Assembly (NCBI RefSeq): GCF_937952055.1
Contig: NZ_CALFYO010000029.1
Span: forward strand, 1 to 64,000
Direction of reading: 5' to 3'
Source of the DNA: an uncultured Piscinibacter sp.
Lineage (GTDB): Bacteria > Pseudomonadota > Gammaproteobacteria > Burkholderiales > Burkholderiaceae_C
DNA: 64,000 nucleotides
Shown: piece by piece, positions 56,219-64,000 of the stretch
Layout of the letters: each line of letters opens with the position of its first letter
Numbering within the stretch: position 1 is the stretch's first letter
The notes under the pieces: generated by a model
The model's input: the letters and a program-made list of their open reading frames with translations, nothing else
Told to the model about the DNA's origin: nothing
The model's database searches: none
Made by a program: the position numbers and the translations under genes

Positions 56219-56401
56219 TCGCGCGAGCGGTCTGCGCGCGCCGACATGTCGCGATTCCGGCTGTCGGCGGCCGGATTCCGCACTCACTCCCCGGACGGGG
56301 CCTTGGTCGGTACCTCGGAGTTTGGTAGGGTTCGCTTCTGAGCCGCACGACGACGCGTGGCACGGGAAGCGACCGCCCACGGAGGCCAACAGTCAACGCT
56401 C

Positions 56402-58432
56402 ATGTACGAATCGCACTTCGGCTTCTCGGGTACACCCTTCAATCTCAATCCGGACCCCGCGTTCTATTTCCAGAGCAAGGGCCACGGCAATGCGCTGTCC
56501 TATTTGCGCTTCGGCGTCTACCAGGGCGAGGGCTTCGTCGTCGTCACTGGCGAGATCGGTGCCGGCAAGACAACGCTGGTGCGCACGCTTCTGTCCGAAC
56601 TGGATCCGCAGAAGATCGTCTCGGCGCAGATCGTCAGCACCCAACTCGAAGCCGGCGATCTGCTGCGGTCTGTGGCCATCGCGTTCGGTATCGCGCCGAA
56701 AAACCTCTCGAAGGCTGAGCTGATCGGATCCATCGAGGCTTTTCTGACGCTGCTGGTCACACAGGACAAGCGCGCGCTGCTCATCATCGACGAAGCGCAG
56801 AACCTGAATCTGCAGGCGGTGGAGGAGTTGCGCATGTTGTCGAACTTCCAGTTCGGCAACCATGCGCTGTTGCAGAGCTTTCTGGTCGGACAACCTGAAC
56901 TCCGCCAATTGCTCACGTCCAAGCCGATGGAGCAGTTCCGTCAGCGCGTCATTGCCTCGTGCCATCTCGGCCCGATGGATCACGCGGAGACACGGGCCTA
57001 CGTCGAGCACAGGCTGCGCAAGGTCGGGTGGCACGATGTCCCGTCGTTCGACGACGCGGCGTTCGAGCGCATCCACCAATGGACGGGCGGGACGCCACGG
57101 CGGGTCAACTTGCTCTGCAACAGGCTGCTGCTCGCTACCTTTCTGGACTCGGCCGCGGCCATCGATGCCGCCCGAGTCGATGCGGTGGCGCGTGAGGTGC
57201 TCGCCGAAGTGGGCGAGTTCAAGGCGCACCTGACGCCGGTGTCGGACCCGTCCGATGCTGTCGTCGCCATGCCGGTGAGGGGCGCCGAACATGAAGTGCA
57301 GTCCCCGGTCGCTGTGGCCGCTGCTTCCGATGGGCCAGTGCTGTGCGTGGCGACTTCGGTCGAAGAAGATGCCAAGATGACGGTGCTGATGCGTGCACTG
57401 AAGGAGCGGCACGATGCCCCTGAAGTCGTGCTGGTTCGCGTGGGAGAACCAGCGAGCCTCGCCGAAAGTGACGAGTTTCGGCGCCTTCTTGGGCTGGAGG
57501 TTCCCGTCGTCGAACTGAGCGAATCGGACGGCACGCCGGCCCAGCGTATCGCGGAACTCATCCGGGCTTTCGATGCGGTGCTGGCGCTGCATGTGCCGAG
57601 CGTGGTCGTGATCGCCGGCGGTACAGATGCGGCCCTGGCCTGTGCGTTGGCAGCGAGCAAGCGGCCCTGCGCAGTCCTGCATGCGGACCATCCTTGGGTG
57701 GGCGTGGGCGACGCATCGCCCGGGCTCAACGATGAGTTGCTGGTGCGCATGTCGATTCAGTTCGAGCCACCGGCCGGGCGGATCTGGCCGATCGGCGGAC
57801 TGTTGGCCGATGCCGTCCACGAGGTGCTCGCCCAGGGACGCAATGCCCAAGTGGTCCTTCGCAGGCTTGGCGCTGCCATGCAGGCGAACATTCGAGAGCG
57901 CGGGCATGCCTTTGTCGACGTTGACGCGATGATCCGTCAGGGGGACCGGCAGGCGATCGGGGCCCTGCTGGCAAGCCTGCGCGAAGCGAGCGAAATGATT
58001 CCCCTGATCCTGCCGCTGGGACGCGCCGCGGCCGCGAGGCTGGAGGCTTTCGGCCTGCGCAAGTCGCTGAAGGGCGATTTCATCGAGTCCCCTGGTGATC
58101 TCGACTTCGCAGAACGGGTGGCCCTGATGGCGGAAGCGCGCTGCGTTCTGACCGCATCGCGGGATTCGGGTGCCGCTGCGCGGGTGCTCGGGGTGCCGAG
58201 CCTGTGGCTGAGGGGCGGGCTTGTACCCAGGGCCGGCGAGGGCAGCGATGCCTCCGAGCAGCGTTTTGGCCGGGCAGCTCTGGAGGAACTGCTGCGCGCC
58301 GGGCGGGTCGCGGTGCCTGGTCCGTCGGAGTCCCGTCCCTTGGCTGCATCGGGTCTGGCCGATCTGCTGTTGACGTGGCTCCAAAGACCTGCCTCCGACG
58401 GGCGAGCCGGCTCACTGCGGGTCGGTGCCTGA
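56402..58432 (+). CDS. XrtA-system ATPase fused to an epimerase-like domain
   Basis: A 676-residue protein in two parts. Residues 1-270 are an ExeA-like AAA ATPase of the TIGR03015 type (MYESHFGFSGTPFNLNPDP; Walker A GEIGAGKTT at 50-58; Walker B LLIIDEAQN with D130 and E131), a constant member of PEP-CTERM exopolysaccharide loci. Residues about 311-655 match the layout of non-hydrolysing UDP-GlcNAc 2-epimerase (WecB): VIAGGTDAALACALAASKRP, PGLNDELLVRMS, WPIGGLLADAV, and LTASRDSGAAARVLGVPSLWLR. The catalytic signatures look lost: the TDSGG-EE block is TASRDSGAAA, and the HPR block is LGR. So the C-terminal half may bind a sugar nucleotide without catalysis. The ATG at 56402 is the family start. 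Confidence 0.82.
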   Translation: MYESHFGFSGTPFNLNPDPAFYFQSKGHGNALSYLRFGVYQGEGFVVVTGEIGAGKTTLVRTLLSELDPQKIVSAQIVSTQLEAGDLLRSVAIAFGIAPKNLSKAELIGSIEAFLTLLVTQDKRALLIIDEAQNLNLQAVEELRMLSNFQFGNHALLQSFLVGQPELRQLLTSKPMEQFRQRVIASCHLGPMDHAETRAYVEHRLRKVGWHDVPSFDDAAFERIHQWTGGTPRRVNLLCNRLLLATFLDSAAAIDAARVDAVAREVLAEVGEFKAHLTPVSDPSDAVVAMPVRGAEHEVQSPVAVAAASDGPVLCVATSVEEDAKMTVLMRALKERHDAPEVVLVRVGEPASLAESDEFRRLLGLEVPVVELSESDGTPAQRIAELIRAFDAVLALHVPSVVVIAGGTDAALACALAASKRPCAVLHADHPWVGVGDASPGLNDELLVRMSIQFEPPAGRIWPIGGLLADAVHEVLAQGRNAQVVLRRLGAAMQANIRERGHAFVDVDAMIRQGDRQAIGALLASLREASEMIPLILPLGRAAAARLEAFGLRKSLKGDFIESPGDLDFAERVALMAEARCVLTASRDSGAAARVLGVPSLWLRGGLVPRAGEGSDASEQRFGRAALEELLRAGRVAVPGPSESRPLAASGLADLLLTWLQRPASDGRAGSLRVGA

Positions 58433-58560
58433 CGGGCTGGTGGCAGGCAAGTCAGCCCGTGCATTGATGCACGGACATGCCCGCGTTGCCTCGATCAGGG
58501 GGACGACGGTCTCCCATGCAGCCGTTAGCATGCGAGCCAGATGGTCGATCTCAAATGGGG

Positions 58561-58580
58561 GCGATACCTTGCGGTATCGC
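58561..58580. promoter_or_regulatory. Inverted repeat upstream of the sigma-54 promoter
   Basis: GCGATACC and GGTATCGC flank a four-base spacer, TTGC. It lies about 45 bases upstream of the -24 element. It could be an activator site (a PrsR- or NtrC-type enhancer-binding protein) or a hairpin. No T run follows, so it is not a terminator for the upstream gene. Confidence 0.4.
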
Positions 58581-58624
58581 TGCAGTGCAGCACCCCGCAA
58601 TTGGGGACATGGCACGGACGCATT

Positions 58625-58641
58625 CTGGCCGTATGCTTGCA
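58625..58641 (+). promoter_or_regulatory. Sigma-54 promoter of the export operon
   Basis: CTGGCCGTATGCTTGCA has CTGGC at -24 and TTGCA at -12, with GG and GC exactly ten bases apart. PEP-CTERM/exosortase loci are known to travel with the PrsK/PrsR two-component pair and RpoN, which makes a sigma-54 start here plausible. It is 168 bases before the first ATG. Confidence 0.6.
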
Positions 58642-58808
58642 GGAGTGATTTCACGTCACCGCGGCGGCTTCGGTGGCGGCCCGAGTCCAGTGCTTGAGTC
58701 AGTCTGCGTCGCCAGCAAACTGGCCCTCGACGATGCAGCGCAGCGACTGGCGAAGGGCGCTCGAAGGCAGTGCCGGGCGCCGAGCTGAACAACACAGGAG
58801 AGACCCCG

Positions 58809-59438
58809 ATGAAGACCGACACCCGCAGACTCGATCGCACGATGGCTCTTGCCAGCCTGCTGGCCGTTGCCTTGACACTCGTCGGCTGCAGCACGACGCG
58901 CTATCCGGCAGCGCCGGCGACGGCTGCGACGTCGGACTATCGCTACCTCATCGGGCCGCTGGACACCGTCAACATCATCGTCTGGCGCAACCCCGAACTC
59001 TCGCTGACGGTGCCGGTTCGGCCGGACGGTCGCATCTCGACGCCACTGGTCGAGGATCTTCCGGTGCTGGGCCGCAGCCCGGCAGATCTGGCACGCGACG
59101 TCGAAAAGGCGCTGAGCAAGTACACGCGTGATCCGGTCGTGACGGTCGTGGTCTCGAACTTCAACGGCGTTGCCAGCGAGCAGATCCGCATCATCGGCGA
59201 AGCCACGCGGCCCCAGGCGATCGCCTATCGCCAGGGCATGACGCTGCTGGACGTGATGATTCAGGTGGGCGGTCTGACCGACTTCGCCGACGGCAACAGT
59301 GCGGTGCTCGTCCGCGGCAAGGAAGAAGGCAAGCAATACAGCGTCCGGTTGAAGGACCTGCTCAAGCGCGGCGACATTTCCGCCAATGTCGACGTGCGGC
59401 CCGGCGACGTGTTGATCGTGCCTCAGGGCTGGTTCTGA
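58809..59438 (+). CDS. Polysaccharide export lipoprotein (Wza-like, XrtA system)
   Basis: A 209-residue lipoprotein with the lipobox LVGC (C27). The polysaccharide-export domain covers about residues 43-125 (YLIGPLDTVNIIVWRNPELS; VRPDGRISTPLVEDLPVLG), followed by one SLBB-like domain (QIRIIGEATRPQAIAYRQGM). It is shorter than Wza and lacks its later domains, as the TIGR03027 subfamily does. It should form the periplasmic/outer-membrane exit with the beta-barrel encoded downstream. AGGAGA lies before the ATG at 58809. Confidence 0.93.
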   Translation: MKTDTRRLDRTMALASLLAVALTLVGCSTTRYPAAPATAATSDYRYLIGPLDTVNIIVWRNPELSLTVPVRPDGRISTPLVEDLPVLGRSPADLARDVEKALSKYTRDPVVTVVVSNFNGVASEQIRIIGEATRPQAIAYRQGMTLLDVMIQVGGLTDFADGNSAVLVRGKEEGKQYSVRLKDLLKRGDISANVDVRPGDVLIVPQGWF

Positions 59439-59465
59439 GTCGTCAAATACCAGCAGGCGGCGTTC

Positions 59466-61013
59466 ATGGACGAACTGATTGCGCAGGCCATCTCCATCGC
59501 ACGCGGGATGTGGCGGCGGCGCTGGGTCGGGCTGTTCGTGGCCTGGGGCGTGGCAATGGCGGGCGCTGTCTTCCTGCTGCGCTGGCAGGATCGCTACGAG
59601 GCTACTGCGCGCGTCTACGTCGACACCAAGAGCGTGCTCAAACCGCTGCTGCGAGACCTCGCGGTCGATCCGGATGTCGATCAGACGATCGCTTTGCTGG
59701 CGCGCACATTGATCACGCGCCCAAACATCGAACTGCTGATGAAGCGCACCGGACTGGACCAGTTGCCGAGAGAAGAGCGCGAACGCACGGCGGAGTTGTT
59801 CCTGCGCGAGATCAAGCTCATGGGCAGCGGCCGTGACAATGTCTTCACGTTCTCCTATCGCGACCCGAGCATGGAGCGGGCGCGTCTGATCGTGCAAAAC
59901 CTCGTCTCCCTGTTCGTCGATTCGGACCTCGGCTCCAGGCAGCGCGACTCGGAAGAAGCCAAGGAGTTCATCGACGAGCAGATCAAGAACTACGAAGTGC
60001 GGCTGGCCGAGGCGGAAACTCGCCTGAAGGACTTCAAGCTGCGCAACATGGGCGTCACCGACGTGTCGGGGCGCGACTACTTCACGCGCATGACGGCACT
60101 GACCGAGGAATTGGCGAAGATGTCGACGGAGCTGCGCGCAGCGGAGCAGTCCCGAGACGCGTTGAGGAGGGAGCTCGATGGTGAAACGATGAGTCTGCTG
60201 CCCGATCTCACGTCGCCGAGTGCAACGATCAGCACACCCGAGCTCGATTCGCGGCTCGATGCGCAGCGTCGACAGCTCGACGAATTGCTGCGGCGGTATA
60301 CCGACATCCACCCGGACGTGGTAGCGGCTCGCAAGCTGATCGCGCGCCTGGAGGAACAGAAGCAGCAGGAGATCGAGGCAGCCCGTCGCCGTGCCGCCGC
60401 GGAAACCAAGTCCCCGCAGACGACGACCAACCCCGTCTTCCAGCAGGTGAAGCTCGCGCTGGCGGAAGCCGAGGCCAGCGTGGCATCGCTGCGCGTGCGT
60501 GTCGCGGAAACGCAGTCTCGCGTGAATCAACTGCGCTCTTCGGCGAACAGAGTGCCTCAGGTCGAGGCAGAACTGGCCCAACTCAACCGTGACTACGAGG
60601 TCGTGCGGCGAAACTACGAAGCGCTGGTCGGACGGCGCGAGAAGGCATCCCTGTCGGAGGACGTCGATGCCCGGCGGCTGACGCAGTTCCGTGTCATCGA
60701 CCCTCCGCGCACCGCGGCCAAGCCGGTCTTTCCCAGTCGCATCGGCCTGGCCCCCATGGTCCTTGTCGCGGCGCTGCTGGCGGGGCTCGGGGCAAGCTTC
60801 GTATTGTCCCAGCTGATGCCGACCTTCGAGACTGCACGGTCGCTGCGGAACTTCAGCCGGCGTGAGGTGCTCGGCAGTGTGTCGATGATCCAGTCGCCAA
60901 CGGCGCTTCGCCGATCACGCTTGCTGACGCTTGCGTTTGGCTCAGGGGTCGGCACGCTATTACTCTTTTACGGCGTCGGCATGGCGTTGCTGGCGATGCG
61001 TCTTCGTGCCTAG
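59466..61013 (+). CDS. Polysaccharide chain-length determinant (Wzz-like, XrtA system)
   Basis: A 515-residue inner-membrane co-polymerase. A first helix at about residues 21-38 (WVGLFVAWGVAMAGAVFLL) and a Pro-rich segment with a helix near 420-440 flank a large periplasmic part with two coiled coils (about 175-245 and 285-410). RVYVDTKSVLKPLLRDLAV is a TIGR03007-type block. A last hydrophobic helix closes the protein. It sets chain length with the autokinase that follows; unlike BY-kinase fusions, the kinase is a separate gene. Confidence 0.93.
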   Translation: MDELIAQAISIARGMWRRRWVGLFVAWGVAMAGAVFLLRWQDRYEATARVYVDTKSVLKPLLRDLAVDPDVDQTIALLARTLITRPNIELLMKRTGLDQLPREERERTAELFLREIKLMGSGRDNVFTFSYRDPSMERARLIVQNLVSLFVDSDLGSRQRDSEEAKEFIDEQIKNYEVRLAEAETRLKDFKLRNMGVTDVSGRDYFTRMTALTEELAKMSTELRAAEQSRDALRRELDGETMSLLPDLTSPSATISTPELDSRLDAQRRQLDELLRRYTDIHPDVVAARKLIARLEEQKQQEIEAARRRAAAETKSPQTTTNPVFQQVKLALAEAEASVASLRVRVAETQSRVNQLRSSANRVPQVEAELAQLNRDYEVVRRNYEALVGRREKASLSEDVDARRLTQFRVIDPPRTAAKPVFPSRIGLAPMVLVAALLAGLGASFVLSQLMPTFETARSLRNFSRREVLGSVSMIQSPTALRRSRLLTLAFGSGVGTLLLFYGVGMALLAMRLRA

Positions 61014-61026
61014 GGAAGAGCAGATC

Positions 61027-61986
61027 GTGAGCATCATCGAGCAGGCCGTCCGGCGGCTGGAAGAACTTCGACGCAGCGGCATCGAGCCGCCCGCGGCAGC
61101 GCTCGGCGGCGCCGGAAACGCTCCGGTGGTCGAACGCCTGCGGTCTGCGCTGCCGGCCGCCGATGCGGCGGCGGGCGCCATCGCCGGCCGGACTTCCGCC
61201 GTGCCGGCAACGAAGGCCCATCGTCCGGCCCCGCACCACGACGTCGAAGCGAGGTCTTCCAAGTTGGTGCGCATCGATCTCGATCGCCTGGCTGCGATGG
61301 AGTACCTCACGCCAACTATTCCACGCAGCAAGATCGCCGACGAGTTCCGTGTCATCAAGCGACCGCTGCTGGCCAACGTGCGGGCCGCCGAAGGCACGCA
61401 GGACCGCGCCAACCTGATCATGGTGACGAGTTCGTTGCCCGGTGAGGGCAAGACCTTCGTCTCTGTGAATCTGGCCCTGAGCCTGGCCATGGAGCTCGAC
61501 AAGACCGTGCTGCTGATCGATGCGGACGTCTCGCGGCCCTCCATCCTGGATCGCCTTGGCCTGCCCCAGGCTCCGGGCCTGCTGGACGTTCTCACCGACC
61601 CGGCGATCGGGCTTGGCGACGTCATGCTCCGCACGAACATCCCCAAGCTCAGTCTGCTGCCGGCCGGGCGTCCGCACGGTCAGGCCACAGAACTTCTGTC
61701 CAGCGAAGCGATGCACCGCCTGCTCGCCGAGATGTCAAGCCGCTACGCGGACCGCATCCTGGTGTTCGATGCGCCGCCCCTGTTGCCGTCCACCGAGTCA
61801 CGCGTGCTGGCGACGTTGATGGGGCAGGTGATACTCGTCGTCGAGGCGAGCAACACGACGCAAAAGACCGTCGAGCAGGCGCTGGCCACCGTCGAGCAGT
61901 GCCCGAACGTGCTGCCCCTGCTGAACAAGATCGGGCGCTCCGAAGTCGGCTCCTACTATGGCTACTACAACCCGGTCGAAGGCTGA
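61027..61986 (+). CDS. Tyrosine autokinase (BY-kinase, XrtA system)
   Basis: A 319-residue cytoplasmic kinase of the TIGR03018 type. Walker A is SSLPGEGKT (135-143), Walker A' is LLIDAD (162-167), and VFDAPPLLPSTES is the Walker B region. The C-terminus has a tyrosine cluster, SYYGYYNP, the site of autophosphorylation in this family. The first 90 residues are an interaction arm. The GTG start at 61027 has GGGAAGAG upstream. Its end overlaps the next gene by 29 bases, so the Tyr cluster codons also encode the start of the outer-membrane protein. Confidence 0.93.
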   Translation: MSIIEQAVRRLEELRRSGIEPPAAALGGAGNAPVVERLRSALPAADAAAGAIAGRTSAVPATKAHRPAPHHDVEARSSKLVRIDLDRLAAMEYLTPTIPRSKIADEFRVIKRPLLANVRAAEGTQDRANLIMVTSSLPGEGKTFVSVNLALSLAMELDKTVLLIDADVSRPSILDRLGLPQAPGLLDVLTDPAIGLGDVMLRTNIPKLSLLPAGRPHGQATELLSSEAMHRLLAEMSSRYADRILVFDAPPLLPSTESRVLATLMGQVILVVEASNTTQKTVEQALATVEQCPNVLPLLNKIGRSEVGSYYGYYNPVEG

Positions 61987-63550
61987 GCGCCGCCTGGGTG
62001 CCACTGGTCGTGCGCTGGCCTGCCTCGTGGGTCTGGGGGCGTCCGCCGCGCACGCACAGGTGCAGCCGCCGGAGTCGGCGCCGGCTCGGCGCTGGGGCAT
62101 GGAACTGGGGGTGAGTTCGCAGCTGTCCTGGACGAGCAATTCGTCGTTTGGCGAAGGGGTCATCGGTGCCGGCCCTGCATCCTCCGACTCGATCATTGAG
62201 GTCCGCCCACGCATCCAGTTGCGCGGCAATGGTGCGCGTCTCCGCCTGTCCGGCTCGGCGTCGCTGGGGGGCATCGCCTATGCCAAGAATACGCAACCGG
62301 GAGCGGTCGAGCCGACCGCAGACCTGAGCGCGCGCCTGGAGGCGATCGAGAGGCTGTTCTTCATGGAGGCCGGGTACCGCGCCAGCCAGACCAGCGAGAA
62401 CCCGTTCGGCGTTCGCGCCGACGCGGGCAGCACGACGAACCGACTGACGACGTCGCAGTGGCGCTTCAGTCCCGTCATCGAGGGCGTGGCTTCCGGCGAC
62501 CTGCGCTACTCGCTGCGCAACGACAACACCTGGACGCGTGAGATCGGCGCCGACAACGCGGTGGCGAGTGGCGCCGGGGGCTACTTCGGGCGCGTATTCG
62601 CGTCGATCGAGCAGCCGCCGCGGCCGTTCGGCTGGCGCGTCGAGGCGGAGCGCTCGCTGACGCAGTTCGACGACCCGGCCGAGACGGACCTGGCCATCTC
62701 GACGGCGCGGCTGCGGCTCAACTACGCCATCGGCGAAGACTGGAGCGTCGGTGTGCGCGGCGGCGCCGAGCGAAACAACGCCGACCCGAGTTTCGACGAG
62801 TGGCGCTCGATCGCGGGCGTGGAAGCGCGCTGGCAGCCGTCACCGCGGACGAGCTTGTCGGTATTCCGCGAGAAGCGGTTCTTCGGCTCGGGATGGGATC
62901 TGGCCTTCACGCACCGGCAGCCTCGGCTGGCGTGGAACCTGGGGTTGAATCGTGGCGTCGACACGACTCCGGCGGAGTTGTTTCGGTTGCCCTCGAGCGA
63001 CAACGTGGCAGGCCTGATCGATGCCATGTTCACCACGCGTTACCCGGACCCGGTCGAGCGCGGCCGCATCGTGCAGGACTACATCGCCAGACAAGGCCTG
63101 CCGAATGCCACGCAAGGGCCGATCACGCTGTTCTCGCAGCGATTCAGCATCATCACGACGCGTCGCGCCAGTGTCGCGTTCACCGGTGTGCGCAACTCGC
63201 TGACAGTCAGCGGCTACGTCACGCGCACCGAGGACGCGCTGGACAGCGGTCCGCTGGCGACCGGGCTGGCCGCCGACAACAACACCCAGAAGGGCGCGGC
63301 AGTCGTCTTCAGCCATCGCCTGACCCCGTTGGCGAGCCTGAGCACGACGGCCGACTGGAGCCGCATCCGGGCACTCGAGGCGCTGCTGCCCGACGAAACC
63401 ACGCAGCAGGGGCTTCGCGTGCAAGTGACCCTGCAGGCCGCACCGCTGACCAGCACCTTCTTCGGTGGACGCTATCGAAAGATCGAGTCGAACGTGGCGG
63501 CCGAAGGCCGGGAAGGCTCCGTCTACATGGGGCTGGATCATCGCTTCTGA
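61958..63550 (+). CDS. Outer-membrane beta-barrel protein of the XrtA locus
   Basis: A 530-residue exported protein of the TIGR03016 type, found only with PEP-CTERM exopolysaccharide loci. The signal peptide ends near residue 33 (ASAAHA). The rest has the alternating aromatic/polar strands of a large barrel (WGMELGVSSQLSWTSNSSF; LRLSGSASLGGIAY; YSLRNDNTWTREI) and ends in GLDHRF, an aromatic C-terminus as recognised by the BAM machinery. It probably forms the outer-membrane exit pore. The ATG lies within the kinase gene. Confidence 0.88.
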   Translation: MATTTRSKAERRLGATGRALACLVGLGASAAHAQVQPPESAPARRWGMELGVSSQLSWTSNSSFGEGVIGAGPASSDSIIEVRPRIQLRGNGARLRLSGSASLGGIAYAKNTQPGAVEPTADLSARLEAIERLFFMEAGYRASQTSENPFGVRADAGSTTNRLTTSQWRFSPVIEGVASGDLRYSLRNDNTWTREIGADNAVASGAGGYFGRVFASIEQPPRPFGWRVEAERSLTQFDDPAETDLAISTARLRLNYAIGEDWSVGVRGGAERNNADPSFDEWRSIAGVEARWQPSPRTSLSVFREKRFFGSGWDLAFTHRQPRLAWNLGLNRGVDTTPAELFRLPSSDNVAGLIDAMFTTRYPDPVERGRIVQDYIARQGLPNATQGPITLFSQRFSIITTRRASVAFTGVRNSLTVSGYVTRTEDALDSGPLATGLAADNNTQKGAAVVFSHRLTPLASLSTTADWSRIRALEALLPDETTQQGLRVQVTLQAAPLTSTFFGGRYRKIESNVAAEGREGSVYMGLDHRF

Positions 63551-63566
63551 CCGCAACCATCCGCAG

Positions 63567-64000
63567 ATGACCACGAACATGAGCGCTGACCAACGCCACG
63601 ATCAGCCACTGACCAATGCGCTGACGGTCGACGTGGAGGACTACTTCCAGGTATCCGCGCTGGCGCCGCACATCGAGCGTGCAAGCTGGGACGAGCGGCC
63701 CTGCCGCGTCGAGGCCAACGTGCAGCGTCTGCTGGCGATGTTCGAGGAGCGCGGCGTCACGGCCACCTTCTTCACGCTGGGCTGGGTGGCAGAGCGCTAC
63801 CCGCAACTGGTGCGCGACATCGTGGCGGGTGGCCACGAACTGGCCAGCCACGGCTATGGCCACCAGCGCGCTACCGAACAGGGGCAGGAGGATTTCCGCC
63901 AGGACGTGCTGCGCGCCAAGGGGCTTCTCGAGGACATCGGCGGCCAGGCGGTGGTTGGCTACCGCGCCCCGAGCTTCTCCATCGGCTACAGCAATCCGTG
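63567..64000 (+). CDS. Polysaccharide deacetylase, XrtA system (partial)
   Basis: The first 144 codons of a NodB-type carbohydrate deacetylase; the gene runs past the window end. LTVDVEDYFQVSAL near residues 19-32 carries the first catalytic acids (D22, with E24 and D25), and GGHELASHGYGHQ holds the two metal-binding histidines. RAPSFSIGYSNP at the edge is the next family block. This start and the VEDYFQ variant fit TIGR03006, the deacetylase of PEP-CTERM loci. Two starts are possible, 63567 and 63579; neither has a good ribosome site. It begins 16 bases after the barrel gene. Confidence 0.9.
   Translation, partial: MTTNMSADQRHDQPLTNALTVDVEDYFQVSALAPHIERASWDERPCRVEANVQRLLAMFEERGVTATFFTLGWVAERYPQLVRDIVAGGHELASHGYGHQRATEQGQEDFRQDVLRAKGLLEDIGGQAVVGYRAPSFSIGYSNP

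Larger units (their letters stand above)
58433..58808. other. 376-base intergenic control region
   Basis: This is the longest gene-free stretch in the window. I see no protein-like frame in it. It holds an eight-base perfect hairpin at 58561-58580 and a sigma-54 promoter at 58625-58641, and leads to the export operon. The rest shows nothing I can name. Confidence 0.7.

Noticed and set aside
58412..58894. Open frames on both strands across the gap before the export lipoprotein
   Set aside because: They lack ribosome sites and protein-like composition, and one overlaps the start of the real gene.

Overview
The window is a continuous stretch of high-GC chromosomal DNA, almost fully coding. Its gene content and order point to a betaproteobacterium of the order Burkholderiales, probably near the Rubrivivax/Leptothrix/Methylibium group. 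The evidence is a leuC-entericidin-leuD-leuB-asd-fimV-truA-trpF-trpB-trpA-accD-folC-SPOR-cvpA-purF-metZ series, an sdhCDAB-sdhE-gltA operon, and a PEP-CTERM/exosortase-type exopolysaccharide locus. The genus assignment is inference from synteny, not from a search.

Positions 1-5012 hold a divergent small unknown gene, an integron-integrase-like tyrosine recombinase very close to IntI1 in its catalytic half, and the error-prone polymerase gene dnaE2. A near-consensus LexA box lies in front of the integrase gene, which overlaps the start of dnaE2. This is the most unusual arrangement in the window. Positions 5093-15013 are ordinary accessory and housekeeping genes: yaaA, two MFS transporters, a thioesterase/MarR divergent pair, an MBL-SDR-GFA gene set, a BamE-like lipoprotein, an ArsC-like reductase, an AlkC-type glycosylase, and an ammonium transporter behind a sigma-54 promoter.

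Positions 15015-35325 carry most of a TCA cycle: acnA (behind serC-serA), acnB, mdh, a CitE-like lyase, a GntR regulator, sdhCDAB, sdhE and gltA. An 18-base palindrome between mdh and gntR recurs in front of acnB, which suggests a local TCA regulon. DUF6781, exonuclease I and a beta-helix lipoprotein with an Ala-Pro repeat linker lie among these genes.

Positions 35424-54222 are biosynthetic operons: leucine (leuCDB with an embedded entericidin-like lipoprotein), asd, fimV/hubP, truA, tryptophan (trpFBA), accD, folC, cvpA, purF, metZ and gltX. Three tRNA genes follow (Ala-GGC, Glu-TTC, Asp-GTC), with a promoter in front and a terminator behind.

Positions 54812-64000 begin an exopolysaccharide locus of the PEP-CTERM/exosortase A type. 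It holds an initiating sugar transferase, an ATPase fused to a degenerate UDP-GlcNAc 2-epimerase-like domain, an export lipoprotein, a chain-length determinant, a tyrosine autokinase, an outer-membrane beta-barrel, and the start of a polysaccharide deacetylase cut by the window end. A sigma-54 -24/-12 promoter precedes the export operon. Exosortase itself is not in the window and is predicted just downstream. No IS element, CRISPR array or rRNA operon was seen.
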